In this document: in pieces, positions 31,902 through 38,896 of the stretch | Layout of the letters: every line of letters starts with the position of its first letter | Position numbering within the stretch: position 1 is the first letter of the stretch | Assembly (NCBI RefSeq): GCF_900112575.1 | Contig: NZ_FOMH01000013.1 | Location: 135,664-174,559 of the forward strand | Direction: 5' to 3' | Length of the DNA stretch: 38,896 bases | DNA from: Flavobacterium phragmitis | Lineage (GTDB): Bacteria > Bacteroidota > Bacteroidia > Flavobacteriales > Flavobacteriaceae | The notes under the pieces: generated by a model | What the model saw: only the letters and a program-made list of their open reading frames with translations | What the model was told of the DNA's origin: nothing | Database searches by the model: none | Made by a program: the position numbers and the translations under genes

Positions 31902-32066
31902 TTAAAAATCTCCTTGTAAGCTTTTGTCAAAATTAATAGTTCCTTTTATTGTTTTATTACGGTTTTCCACATTTTGTAGTCTTTTTTCTAAAATAAGCTG
32001 ATTTGGGCTTGATTTTATTGATGTTATTGATGTTATTGGAATCAAGAAGTTTGATTTTTTTGTCAT
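31902..32066 (-). CDS. 54-residue ORF between histidine kinase and response regulator
   Basis: A complete ATG-to-TAA frame of 55 codons. The ATG is separated from the kinase stop codon by one base (TAA-a-ATG), the geometry of translational coupling. It ends 34 bases before the regulator gene. The product is polar and basic: it starts MTKKSNFLIPITSITSIKSS and continues with a helical LILEKRLQNVENRNKTI. It has no signal peptide or membrane helix. I recognise no family. A role as connector or auxiliary protein of the two-component pair is inference. Confidence 0.6.
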   Translation of the reverse strand: MTKKSNFLIPITSITSIKSSPNQLILEKRLQNVENRNKTIKGTINFDKSLQGDF

Positions 32067-32067
32067 T

Positions 32068-33792
32068 TTAAAATGGAATTTTTATAAAAGCTTTAAATCC
32101 TAGATTCGGATTTGTTGAAATGTCTATGTTTCCTTTTAGTTTGAGTATTCTGCTTTCTACATTATAGAGGCCATTTTTAAATATAATTTTTTCAGTATCG
32201 ATTCCTTTTCCGTTATCAGTATAATTGATGACGATACTTTTATCAGTTGCCTTAAAATTAATCCCGACTAAAGAGGCTTCGCTGTGTTTTCTCATATTTA
32301 CAAGTAATTCTTGGATGACTCTGTAAATTGTGATTTTCTTTAGTTTATTAATTTCATCCCAAGAAATATGATCCAGGCCATTTAAAATTATGTTAATATT
32401 CGAAGTGCTAAAACCAGAAATCATTTCTTTAAGCAGCACGATATAATTTTCATCGGTTGTAATTGTACAGTTTTCTTTCGAAATATCTCTGGTTCTGGAA
32501 TAAATAGTATCTAAGTGGCTTAAGAGATGTTCTTTATTTTCGGCTAAAGACAAATTTTTATTTTCTACAAAAGTCATAGTATGATAGATATCATTAGCTA
32601 ATTCGTCATGTAACTTTTTAGAAATCCTCGTTTCACTATTATATGCGGCTTCAATTTTTTCACGATTTGCCTTAGAAGTCAAGTAGTAGTATAAGACTAA
32701 AATAAGACACAGACTTAAAGCAATTATGATGTAAGAGATAATATTTCTATTTTTTTGCCTTTCCAGTTTTAATTCATTTTCGGCTTTGTGTGTTTTAAGT
32801 TTTAGATTTTCTTCTCTTTCACGTTTTGAATCATATTTTATTTTGGCAAATTGATTTTTAGCTTTTTGTACAACCTCATGTATACTGTCGTTTAAATTGA
32901 TGTAAGAGTTGGCATAGGTCTTAAGTTCTTTGTTAGAACTATTTTTAATTATCATTTTTAATGCAGATAATCTTCCGTCGATATAATTTATTTGAGAAAA
33001 CTCTTTGTAGCTTAAAAGCATGTATTTTTTAGCTAATGAAGGATTTTTTTCTTCATAAAATTGAGCCAGATGAATATAGCTCTTGCCTAATCCTAGAGGG
33101 CTGTTTATTTCTTGTCTTATTTCTAGAGCCCTTTTCATGTATTCTAAATCTTTTCCAACGTGATTTGTTTTAAAATAACATAAACCAATGTTGTCTAACA
33201 AAGAGCTGTAAAACTCATGATTTCTAATTACTTCTTTTTTTGTTTCTAATGGAATGAAAATGTCTAATGCTTCTAGGTATTTTTTCTCCTGAATTAAAGC
33301 AACACCAATATTGTTTTCAGCAGCCAATTTTTGCCAATTTGTTACATTCAATTGTAAAGCTTTCTGATTGTAGAGTATGGCATTTTTGTAATCGTATGTA
33401 TCCAAATAATTGCTGCTTAAAGTAACATACAAGTTCCAAATATGAAGTTGATTTTTGACGTATTGGATATAAGGTAGCGCTTTGGTAATAGTAGCTTCAC
33501 TGCCAGCATAATCACCATGAGTCTGCTGGATAATTGCCATTCGATTTAATGTTCTAATGTAATTTTCTGCATCTTTTTCTGGATTACATTTAAAAATGGC
33601 TTCGTTGTAGTAATAAAAGGCGGTATTGAATTTATTGCTATCAAATAATGTATTAGCAGTTGCAATTAATTTGTTGACTTCTGTCTTGTTTGATGTTCCT
33701 TTTTTACTAATGATTTTTTTCTTCTGGCAAGAAAGAAGGACTAATAAAATGGTAAATATGAGGTAAAATAAAGATATTCTTTTTGGTATCAT
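32068..33792 (-). CDS. TPR-containing sensor histidine kinase with lipobox
   Basis: About 574 residues. I chose the ATG at 33792 because it gives MIPKRISLFYLIFTILLVLL followed by S-C-Q, a lipoprotein signal with Cys22; an earlier in-frame ATG (33849) adds 19 unlikely residues. The N-terminal half (about 40-290) is TPR repeats, probably periplasmic (ALPYIQYVKNQLHIWNLYVT, NIGLCYFKTNH). A coiled coil (KTHKAENELKLERQKN) precedes a membrane helix (NIISYIIIALSLCLILVLYY). The kinase core has ISKKLHDELANDIYH with the phospho-His, VIQELLVNMRKHSEA (N box), DNGKGID and GLYNVESRILKLKG. It is partnered by the regulator at 31199. Confidence 0.9.
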   Translation of the reverse strand: MIPKRISLFYLIFTILLVLLSCQKKKIISKKGTSNKTEVNKLIATANTLFDSNKFNTAFYYYNEAIFKCNPEKDAENYIRTLNRMAIIQQTHGDYAGSEATITKALPYIQYVKNQLHIWNLYVTLSSNYLDTYDYKNAILYNQKALQLNVTNWQKLAAENNIGVALIQEKKYLEALDIFIPLETKKEVIRNHEFYSSLLDNIGLCYFKTNHVGKDLEYMKRALEIRQEINSPLGLGKSYIHLAQFYEEKNPSLAKKYMLLSYKEFSQINYIDGRLSALKMIIKNSSNKELKTYANSYINLNDSIHEVVQKAKNQFAKIKYDSKREREENLKLKTHKAENELKLERQKNRNIISYIIIALSLCLILVLYYYLTSKANREKIEAAYNSETRISKKLHDELANDIYHTMTFVENKNLSLAENKEHLLSHLDTIYSRTRDISKENCTITTDENYIVLLKEMISGFSTSNINIILNGLDHISWDEINKLKKITIYRVIQELLVNMRKHSEASLVGINFKATDKSIVINYTDNGKGIDTEKIIFKNGLYNVESRILKLKGNIDISTNPNLGFKAFIKIPF

Positions 33793-33896
33793 GCGCCAAA
33801 AATAAATAATTTCAGAAATCATGAAAGAGTATAAATACGGTATTTTCAAATATTTTCAATTCGTATTTTTTTTGATTCTGATTTTTAAATAAATAC

Positions 33897-33926
33897 AAAA
33901 AGCCCTTATGTACAAAGGGCTTTTGA
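33897..33926 (-). terminator. terminator of the AhpD-like gene
   Basis: aaaagccctt (33897-33906) pairs with aagggctttt (33915-33924), followed by A/T-rich sequence on the minus strand. It lies about 36 bases after the stop of the carboxymuconolactone decarboxylase-type gene. Confidence 0.8.
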
Positions 33927-33959
33927 TTTTTAAGAGCTTGTAAATATTCTCTTTGTAAA

Positions 33960-34394
33960 TTATGATGCGCGCATTCCGGTAGTAATTGCCAATCTATTCC
34001 AAGAGTTAATTGTAATAATAGCCAAAAGTATTTCTGCAAGGTATTTTTCGTCAAATAATTTAGCTGCATTTTCATAGACTTCATCAGAAACGTGGTTTCC
34101 AATTAAAGTTACTTGTTCTGTTAAAGCTAAGATTGCTTTTTCTTCTTCTGTGTAAACATCGGCTTCACGCCAAGCACTTATTAAGTAAATTCTCTGTTCC
34201 GAAATACCATGTTTTCTTGCATCAGCAGTATGCATATTAATACAAAATGCACAGCCGTTAATTTGTGAAGCACGGATTTTAATTAATTCTTTATGAACGG
34301 GAGTTAATGAAGTTGTAGAAATATATTTTTCTAAGTTCATTAATGCTTGATAAGCTTCTGGAGCAACATTCGGGATAACAATTCTTGATTTCAT
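33960..34394 (-). CDS. carboxymuconolactone decarboxylase / AhpD-like protein
   Basis: About 144 residues. The start MKSRIVIPNVAPEAYQALMN is the conventional N-terminus of this family; an upstream ATG at 34445 is disfavoured. The redox motif is GCAFCINMHTADARKHG, that is C-x2-C-x3-H, as in AhpD alkylhydroperoxidases. The helices before and after it (KELIKIRASQINGC, RIYLISAWREAD) match. It likely reduces peroxides or forms a small redox-active oligomer. The Crp-like gene is just upstream in the same orientation (79-base gap), so the two may form a small regulated unit. Confidence 0.9.
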   Translation of the reverse strand: MKSRIVIPNVAPEAYQALMNLEKYISTTSLTPVHKELIKIRASQINGCAFCINMHTADARKHGISEQRIYLISAWREADVYTEEEKAILALTEQVTLIGNHVSDEVYENAAKLFDEKYLAEILLAIITINSWNRLAITTGMRAS

Positions 34395-34473
34395 TTTTAT
34401 ATGTTTTAAAAGTTCATTACAAAGGTCAGTAATCAATACTCTCAAAAACTTGAACTACTTCAAGAAATACGTT

Positions 34474-35046
34474 TTAGACTTTTCCAGCCCTTATTTTACT
34501 CATAAATTCGGCAGAGAAGTCTAGATAGGAGGCAAGCATATATTGAGGAACTCTTTGGACAAAATCGGGTTGCTGATTTTTAAAATGATTATAGCGTTCT
34601 TCGGCTGACATTGTAAATAGAAACTTAATTCTCATTTGTGCGGCCCCAAATGCCTTTTGGGCAACGATACGAAAGTATTTCTCAAGATTGGGTATTTGAA
34701 CTAACATCGATTCTAAAACAGTTTTTTCAAGCGCAATTACTTCTGTTGTTTCAACTGCCTGAATATAGAAATGTGAAGGAGTATGGTTGTGATAACTCAA
34801 ATAATCGGTTATCCACCAATTTTCGACTCCAAATTGAAGAGTTTGTTCTGTTCCTCTTGGGTTAATAATATATTGACGCATACAGCCTTTCACAACAAAG
34901 TACATTGTGTTACAGATTTGCCCTTCTTGTAAAACATGGTCTTTTCTTTTGATTTGTGAAATGCTTAAACAGGATTCTAACAAATCAATTTCTGAAGGTT
35001 CAAGATGAATAAATTTTTGAATATGGTTAAGAATCGCCTCGTGCAT
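34474..35046 (-). CDS. Crp/Fnr-family transcriptional regulator
   Basis: A 190-residue protein. The cyclic-nucleotide-binding-like beta roll covers residues about 20-115 (LQEGQICNTMYFVVKGCMRQ, where the arginine/glutamate set for cAMP is not obvious, so the effector is unknown). A long dimerisation helix follows (about 120-150), and the HTH at the C-terminus is short, ending VPQYMLASYLDFSAEFMSKI. This form is typical of Bacteroidota Crp-like proteins. It is likely to control the adjacent AhpD-like gene, as such pairs often do, although no operator was found. Confidence 0.88.
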   Translation of the reverse strand: MHEAILNHIQKFIHLEPSEIDLLESCLSISQIKRKDHVLQEGQICNTMYFVVKGCMRQYIINPRGTEQTLQFGVENWWITDYLSYHNHTPSHFYIQAVETTEVIALEKTVLESMLVQIPNLEKYFRIVAQKAFGAAQMRIKFLFTMSAEERYNHFKNQQPDFVQRVPQYMLASYLDFSAEFMSKIRAGKV

Positions 35047-35125
35047 CTGAGATTTTTGTTTATGTAAATTTACTTTTTTAATTTAAATATAAGTCTAAGA
35101 AATTTTAGGATTGTGATAAAAACAA

Positions 35126-35158
35126 AAAACCATCCCGTTTTGACGGGATGGTTTTTTT
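35126..35158 (-). terminator. terminator of the thrS-infC-rpmI-rplT operon
   Basis: aaccatcccgt (35128-35138) and acgggatggtt (35143-35153) form an 11-bp stem with a 4-base loop and flanking A and T runs. It stands 46 bases beyond the rplT stop. Confidence 0.9.
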
Positions 35159-35199
35159 TATAATAAGTAAGTAATCTTAAATTGAGTTTATAAAACGTT

Positions 35200-35544
35200 T
35201 TATTTTACTTTATTAAGAATAGCTTTGAAAGCTTCTGGGTGGTTCATAGCTAAATCAGCAAGAACTTTTCTGTTCAATTCGATTCCGTTAGCTTTAACTT
35301 TCCCCATGAATTGAGAATAAGACATTCCTTCTAATCTAGCTCCAGCGTTGATACGTTGAATCCATAATGAACGGAAATTTCTTTTGTTTTGTTTTCTATC
35401 GCGGTAAGCGTAGCTCATCGCTTTCTCTACTGCATTCTTAGCAACTGTCCAAACGTTTTTACGTCTTCCAAAGAAACCTTTGGCTTGCTTCATTATTTTT
35501 TTTCTTCTTGCTCTTTTAGCAACTGAATTTACCGATCTTGGCAT
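35200..35544 (-). CDS. rplT: 50S ribosomal protein L20
   Basis: A 114-residue basic protein that binds 23S rRNA early in 50S assembly. It starts MPRSVNSVAKRARRKKIMKQ, the highly conserved N-terminal extension, with FFGRRKNVWTVAKNAVEKAM next. The C-terminal globular domain contains SLWIQRINAGARLEGMSYS and VLADLAMNHPEAF. It is the last gene of the thrS-infC-rpmI-rplT group, 100 bases after rpmI. In E. coli L20 represses this operon through leader structures; no clear equivalent was identified here. Confidence 0.98.
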   Translation of the reverse strand: MPRSVNSVAKRARRKKIMKQAKGFFGRRKNVWTVAKNAVEKAMSYAYRDRKQNKRNFRSLWIQRINAGARLEGMSYSQFMGKVKANGIELNRKVLADLAMNHPEAFKAILNKVK

Positions 35545-35644
35545 AATTTTAATGTGTTTTTGTAGCAGGCGTCCTGAATTGAATCAAAGGAACTTAAAGC
35601 CATACTCCAAGGTTATATAAATAATTTTTTAACCTAAAGAATTA

Positions 35645-35842
35645 TTAGATAATTCTTAATTGTTGTTTAATGCTTTTCATATCTGTTTGGTGAACTAGCG
35701 CTGAGTGAGTCAAAGCTAATTTACGTTTTTTAGATTTTTTAGTCAAGATGTGACTTTTAAAAGCATGCTTTCTTTTAATCTTTCCAGAGCCAGTAACTTT
35801 AAAACGTTTCTTAGCGCTAGATTTTGTTTTCATTTTAGGCAT
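35645..35842 (-). CDS. rpmI: 50S ribosomal protein L35
   Basis: A 65-residue basic protein of the large subunit. It starts MPKMKTKSSAKKRFKVTGSG, followed by KRKHAFKSHILTKKSKKRKR-like basic stretches, and ends MKSIKQQLRII. Length and motifs are standard. It is preceded by a 97-base gap with a small palindrome (35900-35940) and followed by rplT. Confidence 0.97.
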   Translation of the reverse strand: MPKMKTKSSAKKRFKVTGSGKIKRKHAFKSHILTKKSKKRKLALTHSALVHQTDMKSIKQQLRII

Positions 35843-35899
35843 TTTTCCTAGTGTTTTAATTTATTCTTACTTACTTATGTTTTTTGTTTCAAGTTTAAA

Positions 35900-35940
35900 G
35901 TCTCAGTTTCTAACTGAACACTGAGACTGTAAACTGAGAC
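35900..35940. repeat. palindrome in the infC-rpmI gap
   Basis: gtctcagttt (35900-35909) and aaactgagac (35931-35940) are perfectly complementary. The middle holds aactgaacactgagact. A related module, actgagactgaacact, occurs in the transketolase spacer at about 17960-17976. It is probably a dispersed short repeat; an attenuator role is possible. Confidence 0.6.
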
Positions 35941-36494
35941 TATTTTTTCTTCTTCGGAGCAATGAACATAATCATTCTCTTTCCTTCCAGAACTGGCATA
36001 GCTTCAACTTTACCATGTTCTTCCAAATCTTGAGCAAGACGCAATAACAGAATCTGACCTTGATCTTTATAAATGATAGAACGTCCTTTGAAGAAAACGA
36101 AAGCTTTTAATTTAGCTCCCTCTTTCAAGAATTTTTCAGCGTTCTTTCTTTTAAACTCGTAATCATGCTCATCAGTCTGAGGACCAAATCGAATTTCTTT
36201 TACAACAACTTGAGAAGATTTAGCTTTTAATGCTTTGTCTCTTTTCTTTTGTTCGTAAACAAATTTCTTGTAATCCATGATTTTACAAACCGGCGGTTCC
36301 GCGTTTGGCGAAATTTCAACTAAATCCAATTCAAATTGGTCAGCTAAACGTAACGCATCTGCGATTTTAAAAACGCCAGGCTCAATATTCTCGCCTACAA
36401 GACGTACCTCTGGAACACGAATAAGATTGTTTATTCTGTGTGCATCTTTTTTTTCTACTCGAGGTTGAAAACCTCTGTTGCTTCTTATTGCTAT
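35940..36494 (-). CDS. infC: translation initiation factor IF-3 with ATA start codon
   Basis: IF-3 binds the 30S subunit, prevents subunit joining and discriminates against wrong start codons. Reading begins at ATA (36494): the frame is I-A-I-R-S-N-R-G-F-Q-P-R-V-E-K-K, the conserved MAIRSNRGFQPRVEKK-type N-terminus, and an in-frame TAG stands three codons upstream. No ATG, GTG or TTG occurs before the middle of the N-domain, where TTG (36329) lies inside the conserved FELDLVEISPNAEPP segment. The full product has 184 residues, the usual length, with an intact N-domain and C-domain (AKSSQVVVKEIRFGPQTDEH) and the tail FIAPKKKK. It begins 16 bases after thrS. Confidence 0.95.
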   Translation of the reverse strand: MAIRSNRGFQPRVEKKDAHRINNLIRVPEVRLVGENIEPGVFKIADALRLADQFELDLVEISPNAEPPVCKIMDYKKFVYEQKKRDKALKAKSSQVVVKEIRFGPQTDEHDYEFKRKNAEKFLKEGAKLKAFVFFKGRSIIYKDQGQILLLRLAQDLEEHGKVEAMPVLEGKRMIMFIAPKKKK

Positions 36495-36510
36495 GACTTT
36501 CTAATTTAAG

Positions 36511-38457
36511 TTAAACTGTAAATACTTTTAATGTCTTTTTTATTTCTTCGTCCACAATCGCAGCAAATTCTTCGATTGAAACTGTGATATTACCTTTTCC
36601 TTCTTGTCCGTGACGACGAATCGAAATTGTACCATTTTTCTCTTCTTCCTCGCCTACGATAAGCATGAATGGGATTTTTTGCATTTCTGCATCTCTAATT
36701 TTCTTACCGATAGTTTCGTTTCGGTTGTCAATTAGGGCGCGAATTTCGTGATTTTCTAGCAAATCTAAAACTTTTTTAGCATAATTTTCGTATTTCTCGC
36801 TCAAAGACAAGATAATAGCTTGCTCAGGCATTAGCCAAAGTGGGAAATTTCCTGCTGTATGCTCTAATAAAATTGCTATAAAACGTTCCATAGATCCAAA
36901 AGGAGCTCTGTGGATCATAACAGGGCGATGTAATTCATTATCAGCACCTTTATATGTCAAATCAAAACGCTCAGGAAGGTTGTAATCTACCTGAATTGTT
37001 CCTAATTGCCATTGTCTTCCCAAAGCATCTTTTACCATGAAATCTAGTTTCGGACCGTAAAATGCCGCTTCACCATATTCTACAACAGTATTAAGACCTT
37101 TGTCTTTTGCTGCGTTGATAATAGCGTTTTCTGCTTTCTCCCAGTTTTCGTCTGTACCAATGTATTTTTCTCTGTCTTCCTGATCTCTCAATGAAATCTG
37201 AGCTGTAAAGTTTTCAAAACCTAATGAACCAAATACATAAAGTACAAGATCAATTACTTTTTTGAATTCTTCATCTAATTGCTCTGGAGTACAGAAAATA
37301 TGCGCGTCATCCTGAGTAAATCCTCTAACGCGAGTCAAACCATGAAGCTCTCCAGATTGTTCGTATCTATAAACTGTACCAAATTCAGCGTAACGTTTTG
37401 GTAAATCTTTGTACGACCAAGGTCTTACGTTATAAATCTCACAGTGGTGAGGACAGTTCATTGGTTTTAATAGAAACTCTTCGCCTTCTGCTGGAGTATG
37501 AATTGGCTGAAAACTATCAGCACCATATTTGGCATAGTGTCCAGAAGTAACATATAGTTCTTTTTGGCCAATGTGCGGACTTACAACTTGCTCGTAACCT
37601 GCTTTCTTTTGAGCTCTTTTCAAAAATTGTTCTAAACGCTCTCTAAGTGCAGCTCCTTTTGGGAGCCATAAAGGTAAACCTTGGCCCACTTTTTGGGAGA
37701 AAGCAAACAATTCAAGTTCTTTTCCTAATTTGCGGTGATCACGGCGTTTTGCTTCCTCAAGAAGTTCAAGATATTCGGTTAAGTCTTTTTGTTTAGGGAA
37801 AGATGTTCCGTAAACGCGTGTCAACTGTTTGTTTTTCTCGTCACCTCTCCAGTAAGCACCGGCGACACTCATAATTTTTACAGCTTTGATAATTCCAGTG
37901 TTCGGAATATGTCCACCGCGGCATAAATCGGTAAAAGTAGAATGATCGCAGAAAGTAATTGTTCCGTCTTCAAGGTTAGAAATCAATTCAGTCTTGTAAA
38001 CGTTGTCTTTGTACATTTCTAATGCTTCCGCTTTAGTTACCGGACGCATTTTAAAATCAAACTTTCCTCTTGCGATTTCAAGAATACGGTCTTCGATTTT
38101 TTTGAAATCAGCTTCAGAAATTTTCTGGTCTTCAAAATCTACATCATAATAGAAGCCATTAGCAATTGCAGGTCCTAGAGTTAATTTAATTCCAGGGTAC
38201 AATTCCTCAAGAGCTTGAGCCATCACGTGCGAAGTTGAGTGCCAGAAAGCTTTTTTGCCTTCAGCATCATTCCAAGTATATAAAATAAGATTACCGTCGG
38301 TCGTTAATGGAGTCTCGGTTTCAATAGTTGTACCATTAAAAGATGCAGAAATAACATTTCTTGCAAAACCTTCGCTAATGTTTTTAGCGACCTCCATTGG
38401 AGTTACGCCTTGAGCGAACTCTCTAATTGACCCATCGGGTAAAGTAATCTTGATCAT
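36511..38457 (-). CDS. thrS: threonyl-tRNA synthetase
   Basis: A class II synthetase that charges tRNA-Thr; 648 residues, a full-length architecture. The TGS domain is at about 1-60 (MIKITLPDGSIREFAQGVTP). The editing domain has HSTSHVMAQAL and CDHSTFTDLCRGGHIPNTG. The catalytic domain has motif 2 in YRYEQSGELHGLTRVRGFTQ, the zinc ligands in MNCPHHCEIYN with a later His, and motif 3 in MIHRAPFGSMERFIAILLEH. The anticodon-binding domain is at about 545-640. It is the first gene of the thrS-infC-rpmI-rplT operon. The leader is too short (about 14 bases) for a T-box or attenuator. Confidence 0.98.
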   Translation of the reverse strand: MIKITLPDGSIREFAQGVTPMEVAKNISEGFARNVISASFNGTTIETETPLTTDGNLILYTWNDAEGKKAFWHSTSHVMAQALEELYPGIKLTLGPAIANGFYYDVDFEDQKISEADFKKIEDRILEIARGKFDFKMRPVTKAEALEMYKDNVYKTELISNLEDGTITFCDHSTFTDLCRGGHIPNTGIIKAVKIMSVAGAYWRGDEKNKQLTRVYGTSFPKQKDLTEYLELLEEAKRRDHRKLGKELELFAFSQKVGQGLPLWLPKGAALRERLEQFLKRAQKKAGYEQVVSPHIGQKELYVTSGHYAKYGADSFQPIHTPAEGEEFLLKPMNCPHHCEIYNVRPWSYKDLPKRYAEFGTVYRYEQSGELHGLTRVRGFTQDDAHIFCTPEQLDEEFKKVIDLVLYVFGSLGFENFTAQISLRDQEDREKYIGTDENWEKAENAIINAAKDKGLNTVVEYGEAAFYGPKLDFMVKDALGRQWQLGTIQVDYNLPERFDLTYKGADNELHRPVMIHRAPFGSMERFIAILLEHTAGNFPLWLMPEQAIILSLSEKYENYAKKVLDLLENHEIRALIDNRNETIGKKIRDAEMQKIPFMLIVGEEEEKNGTISIRRHGQEGKGNITVSIEEFAAIVDEEIKKTLKVFTV

Positions 38458-38477
38458 TGTTTATAATTTTGTGAATG

Positions 38478-38508
38478 CAAATATACATGATTACAAAAAT
38501 ACATACAA
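38478..38508 (-). promoter_or_regulatory. thrS operon promoter
   Basis: On the minus strand, TTG (38506-38508), 20 bases, TATATTTG (38478-38485), 20 bases before the thrS ATG. It is a full match to the Bacteroidota promoter consensus. Confidence 0.75.
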
Positions 38509-38582
38509 TATATATATCTATAAGATTGCTTTATTATGTAAGAACCTAAACATATCTATATAAGAGTAGATTTCATTCGTAC

Positions 38583-38613
38583 AACCCGACAGGTTTCCAA
38601 AACCTGTCGGGTT
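38583..38613. repeat. 14-bp perfect hairpin (aacccgacaggttt)
   Basis: aacccgacaggttt (38583-38596) and aaacctgtcgggtt (38600-38613) pair perfectly with a 3-base loop, followed by T/A-rich sequence. It could be a terminator for a gene beyond the window or a dispersed palindrome. Confidence 0.75.
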
Positions 38614-38672
38614 TATTTTTTTCTATACATATATATGTATGCACAGTTTGAATTGGGTCCTAATTTTCCGTA

Positions 38673-38694
38673 GAGGCGCACAGCAGTGCGTCTT
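38673..38694. repeat. short imperfect palindrome (gaggcgcac-agca-gtgcgtctt)
   Basis: The 9-base arms match at 7 of 9 positions, with the mismatches as GU-type wobbles. It is typical of short GC-rich palindromes interspersed in AT-rich Flavobacterium intergenic DNA. Confidence 0.5.
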
Positions 38695-38750
38695 ATGCGC
38701 ATGGTTGATATACATATTAATATATTAACAGGCTGCTTAGTGTTTTTTAA

Positions 38751-38836
38751 GGAGCTGATCCCGCTATCCGCTCCAATCTTTTTGCGGCGAACCCCGCCAC
38801 AAAAAGGATTTCCGCTTCTATCGGGGCTATGGCCTC
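38751..38836. repeat. GC-rich dispersed element with hairpin
   Basis: The text ggagctgatcccgctatccg (38751-38770) continues to a hairpin whose arms are aatctttttgcggcg (38775-38789) and cgccacaaaaaggatt (38795-38810), then ccgcttctatcggggct. I recognise this pattern as an element frequently seen in flavobacterial intergenic DNA. It is much more GC-rich than its surroundings. No coding role. Confidence 0.65.
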
Positions 38837-38896
38837 GGTTTTCAGCAGAAATTTCAAGGAAGAATTAGGTGTTGTTTCAGGAAATAAAATAAAAAA

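Larger units (their letters stand above)
38458..38896. other. repeat-rich intergenic tail
   Basis: 439 bases with no credible gene. They hold the thrS promoter (38478-38508), three palindromic elements (38583-38613, 38673-38694, 38751-38836) and AT-rich spacer containing atatatat runs. A 60-codon plus-strand frame through the repeats is considered spurious. Confidence 0.75.

Noticed and set aside
36277..36468. Plus-strand frame opposite infC
   Set aside because: It is the antisense shadow of the conserved IF-3 N-domain.
38458..38510. T-box or attenuator before thrS
   Set aside because: The promoter lies only 20 bases before the ATG, leaving no room for a leader structure.
38686..38868. Plus-strand frame of 60 codons at the window end
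   Set aside because: It runs through two palindromic repeats and has no protein-like pattern.

Overview
The window looks like a chromosomal segment of a Flavobacterium-type bacterium (Bacteroidota, Flavobacteriia). The base composition is AT-rich. Several start regions carry the Bacteroidota promoter pattern TTG-N17-23-TAnnTTTG. Shine-Dalgarno sequences are mostly absent. tRNA genes lack an encoded CCA. Transketolase is split into two genes, and intergenic gaps carry many small palindromic repeats. Almost everything is ordinary chromosomal content; I see no phage, CRISPR array, insertion sequence or plasmid gene.

Layout. (1) 0-5 kb: thioesterase, VOC protein, YceI protein, SDR epimerase, and a TetR-type regulator overlapping an AarF/ABC1 kinase gene. 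(2) 5-11.3 kb: a light-response cluster on the minus strand. In transcription order it holds a MerR/B12-binding regulator with CarH hallmarks, crtI, crtB, crtZ, an SRPBCC protein and a photolyase, with two dispersed repeat elements between genes. (3) 11.4-14 kb: a TPR protein, a DUF5367-type membrane protein, a small XRE-type regulator with a puzzling start, three identical tRNA-Lys(TTT) genes and one tRNA-Leu(GAG). (4) 14-25.7 kb: housekeeping genes (aroK, a PyrR-like PRTase, an S4 protein, an FKBP-type lipoprotein, split transketolase, tgt, an LptF/G permease, an EamA transporter, accA, dnaB). (5) 25.8-34 kb: two signalling loci. One is hypothetical protein, 7-TM protein, histidine kinase and NarL-type response regulator. 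The other is a TPR histidine kinase, an unlisted 54-codon ORF and a divergent response regulator. Between them lie a 42-codon membrane mini-gene, a secreted GATase-like protein and a secreted nuclease. (6) 34-38.9 kb: a Crp-like regulator, an AhpD-like protein, the thrS-infC-rpmI-rplT translation operon, and a repeat-rich tail.

How the genes fit together. The carotenoid genes turn prenyl diphosphate precursors into desaturated and hydroxylated carotenoids; no lycopene cyclase is in the window. The regulator carries both signatures of an adenosylcobalamin photoreceptor (Wx9EH and ExHxxG) and is followed by crtI/crtB and, further on, photolyase. This suggests a light-derepressed photoprotection unit. 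infC most likely starts at ATA, which fits the known IF-3 autoregulation through rare start codons.

Most notable observations: the CarH-like cluster, the 54- and 42-codon mini-genes beside signalling genes, the ATA start of infC, the absence of zinc cysteines in Tgt, the ATG-TAA upstream of the XRE gene, and mosaic repeats that share modules at different sites.
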